This document shows positions 62,498-64,000 of a stretch of DNA of 64,000 nucleotides, in pieces (position 1 is the first letter of the stretch; every line of letters starts with the position of its first letter). The stretch spans positions 15,526,031 to 15,590,030 of the forward strand of contig NC_060106.1 of the NCBI RefSeq assembly GCF_021155765.1, written 5' to 3'. Source of the DNA: Diprion similis. Lineage: Eukaryota > Arthropoda > Insecta > Hymenoptera > Diprionidae. The notes beneath the pieces are model-generated. The model had not been told where the DNA came from and did not search any database. It saw only the letters and a list, made by a program, of their open reading frames with translations. Position numbers and translations under genes: made by a program.

Positions 62498-62690
62498 ATA
62501 ATACATAGGTATTTATATAGAGCAATATTATACAAAAACACATCACATATTGCGGACCGAGAAGGGCCTTTATATTTTATCCAGATATCGTTAAATAATT
62601 AAAATCACAGTAGTTATGCCCTCGCTGGCTCACTTAATTTACAATGCTTATGTCTAAGCTTACAAAGTAGCTTGTGTATAGGTAGATTAT

Positions 62691-62696
62691 TTTATT
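62691..62696 (-). terminator. spen: Candidate poly-A signal for spen
   Basis: TTTATT on the + strand, so AATAAA on the - strand, about 460 nt past the spen stop codon. Further - strand signals downstream (for example 61952-61957) would give a longer 3'UTR. Confidence 0.35.
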
Positions 62697-63157
62697 AGTT
62701 AGCTGTGTACTACCCATATAGTTAGGGGTACATTACTTTGTCTGGAGAAGTGAGTATAGTAAGTGTTCACATCAGGGCGGTAGAAGACTCTGTGGAGGGA
62801 AGAGGAGCGTCTAACTCACTTGTCGGGGAGACCAAGAGTGACGTCGGTCGCCCCCACAAACTGTCAGTAAATAGCAAACGAGCCGATTAAAGCTTAGTCC
62901 ACAATGCCAAAGGGGAGGAACGCACAGTTTCAAAACCGTGCTAGCCTCTCCTATAACCCCACCCCCCTCTAAGCCTACAATCTTACGTAGATCTGACACT
63001 TAGCCAGTTCTGCATCTGATTGTCAAGGGTGCGACTGAATCATTTTCATCCAATGTCCATATGACCCAATAGGTATTACAGGATGTTCCAAGGCTTCATG
63101 CCATCGTCGAAACATCCGACCAAGGAAGGAAGTAGTTGCAGCTAAAGCCAACCAGTC
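62697..63157 (-). other. spen: spen 3'UTR (minimal extent)
   Basis: Sequence immediately after the spen stop, ending at the first canonical poly-A signal. No open frame of note. It includes a GGGGTGG-rich stretch near 62955-62970 on the - strand. Confidence 0.55.
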
Positions 63158-64000
63158 TCAAACTGTTGCAATAACGATCAATAGGTGGGCAATTTCCGCA
63201 ACTCGGGATAACAAGTCTGGTGCAATGCGAGCTAGACTGTCATTAGCAAAATCGCATGATGGGAATATGTGCACCACATAGGCAGCCTGAGAAATAATAA
63301 AAGTCATGTCACAAAAAAATGTCCAAACCATAAGATTGAGTTACTTTTAGAATGATTATATTTATCATATGTGACTCCTCCTTTAACTTAAACTTATGAA
63401 AAACGTATATTAACCTGTTGTGAGCCTGGTGCAGCTATGTTAACAATTCCTGCAGCTTGTTTCTGTTGAAGGTAGGTTATAAATCCGGTTTGAAGATTTT
63501 TACTCTGCTGAAGAACGTCCATATGGTCTCGCCCACATGGAAGCGCCAACAACATACAGTGTTCATTGTCAGTCTGAAAGAAAATGACACCATTCAATAA
63601 TCGCTTAATGATACACTGGACCACATTTTCAAGTTACCATTTATACTAATTTCTATGAAACTCCATAAAAACATTAAACTCTGACTGTAGCACAATGATA
63701 AACGATGGTAGTACTTTACTAGAACAGCTGTATCATTTTCTGTTATTTAATTTTCAAATTCAAAGCAGCTGTTAAAGTTAATTACATTCAAACTATTTAC
63801 GAATAATTTTGAATAAATCAATAGCTGCTGTAAGCACATGACATGTATCTGACATATATGCGACAAGCCCTAAGGAGTGGCCAGTGACATGACTTATACC
63901 ATACAATGCAATTCTCTTGATCCTTTTTTCACAGTGTTGCCAAAAAAGTACGATAATACCGTAATATTCTCAAAAACGTACCTGCATTTTCCTAGCAACT
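63158..64000 (-). CDS. spen: Split ends (Spen), C-terminal SPOC domain, partial
   Basis: The last three coding exons on the - strand: 64000-63982 (partial, ends VARKMQ), 63573-63415 and 63286-63158, joined in phase 0 with donors GTACGT and GTTAAT and acceptors TTTCTTTCAG and TTATTTCTCAG. The translation runs TDNEHCMLLALPCGRDHMD, TGFITYLQQKQAAGIVNI, PGSQQ then AAYVVHIFPSCDF, LARIAPDLL and ends LLIVIATV. This is the C-terminal SPOC domain of Spen/SHARP proteins, very large nuclear RNA-binding regulators whose SPOC domain recruits co-repressors. The LALPCGRD and AAGI motifs favour Spen over the smaller relative Spenito. Only about 100 of several thousand residues are in the window; the rest lies beyond 64000. 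Confidence 0.94.

Overview
This is animal nuclear DNA, almost certainly from an insect. Three protein-coding genes can be read from spliced exons with GT-AG introns: a Spätzle-family cystine-knot ligand gene (a family known mainly from arthropods), Dlg5 (a MAGUK polarity scaffold) and the 3' end of split ends (spen, SPOC domain). The introns are AT-rich and bounded by ordinary metazoan splice sites, and there is no bacterial gene organisation. A hymenopteran is my guess from overall texture; nothing in the window proves the order.

Layout. Positions 1-1384 are unassigned flank. Positions ~1385-34463 are one continuous tandem satellite array of about 33 kb. Its basic unit is a 654-bp dimer of two related monomers, A (342 bp) and B (312 bp), giving about 48 A and about 53 B copies. 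The left edge decays gradually. The right edge stops abruptly inside an A monomer. Worn relics of the same satellite lie outside the right edge (about 34490-34585 and 35120-35312). Inside the array, rare shared variants reveal multi-kilobase duplications (register offsets 8814, 9468, 6198, 3583, 4237 and 1308 bp). They also reveal six places where an extra B-length monomer breaks the A-B alternation; four of these carry the same B/A chimeric monomer.

From 35.3 to 38.4 kb I see no gene. A six-coding-exon Spätzle-like gene runs on the + strand at 38466-43226 (492 aa: signal peptide, long acidic and Thr-rich pro-region, 10-cysteine C-terminal knot), with a 2.9-kb first intron holding a perfect 30-bp palindrome. 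An AT-rich intergenic stretch (43.2-50.2 kb) separates it tail-to-tail from Dlg5 on the - strand (coding 59222 down to 50184). Dlg5 has twelve coding exons, including an 18-nt microexon, and encodes 1910 aa: coiled coil, four PDZ domains, SH3 and a degenerate guanylate-kinase domain. Upstream of Dlg5, in the same orientation, lies the spen 3' end (63158 to beyond 64000) with its 3'UTR and several microsatellites.

How the genes relate: they are not an operon or a cluster with one known shared function. Spätzle ligands act outside the cell on Toll-family receptors, Dlg5 works at cell junctions, and Spen is a nuclear co-repressor. The unusual part of the window is the satellite array and its recombination history. 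All readings are by eye; coordinates of exon junctions were checked for phase and every junction keeps frame.
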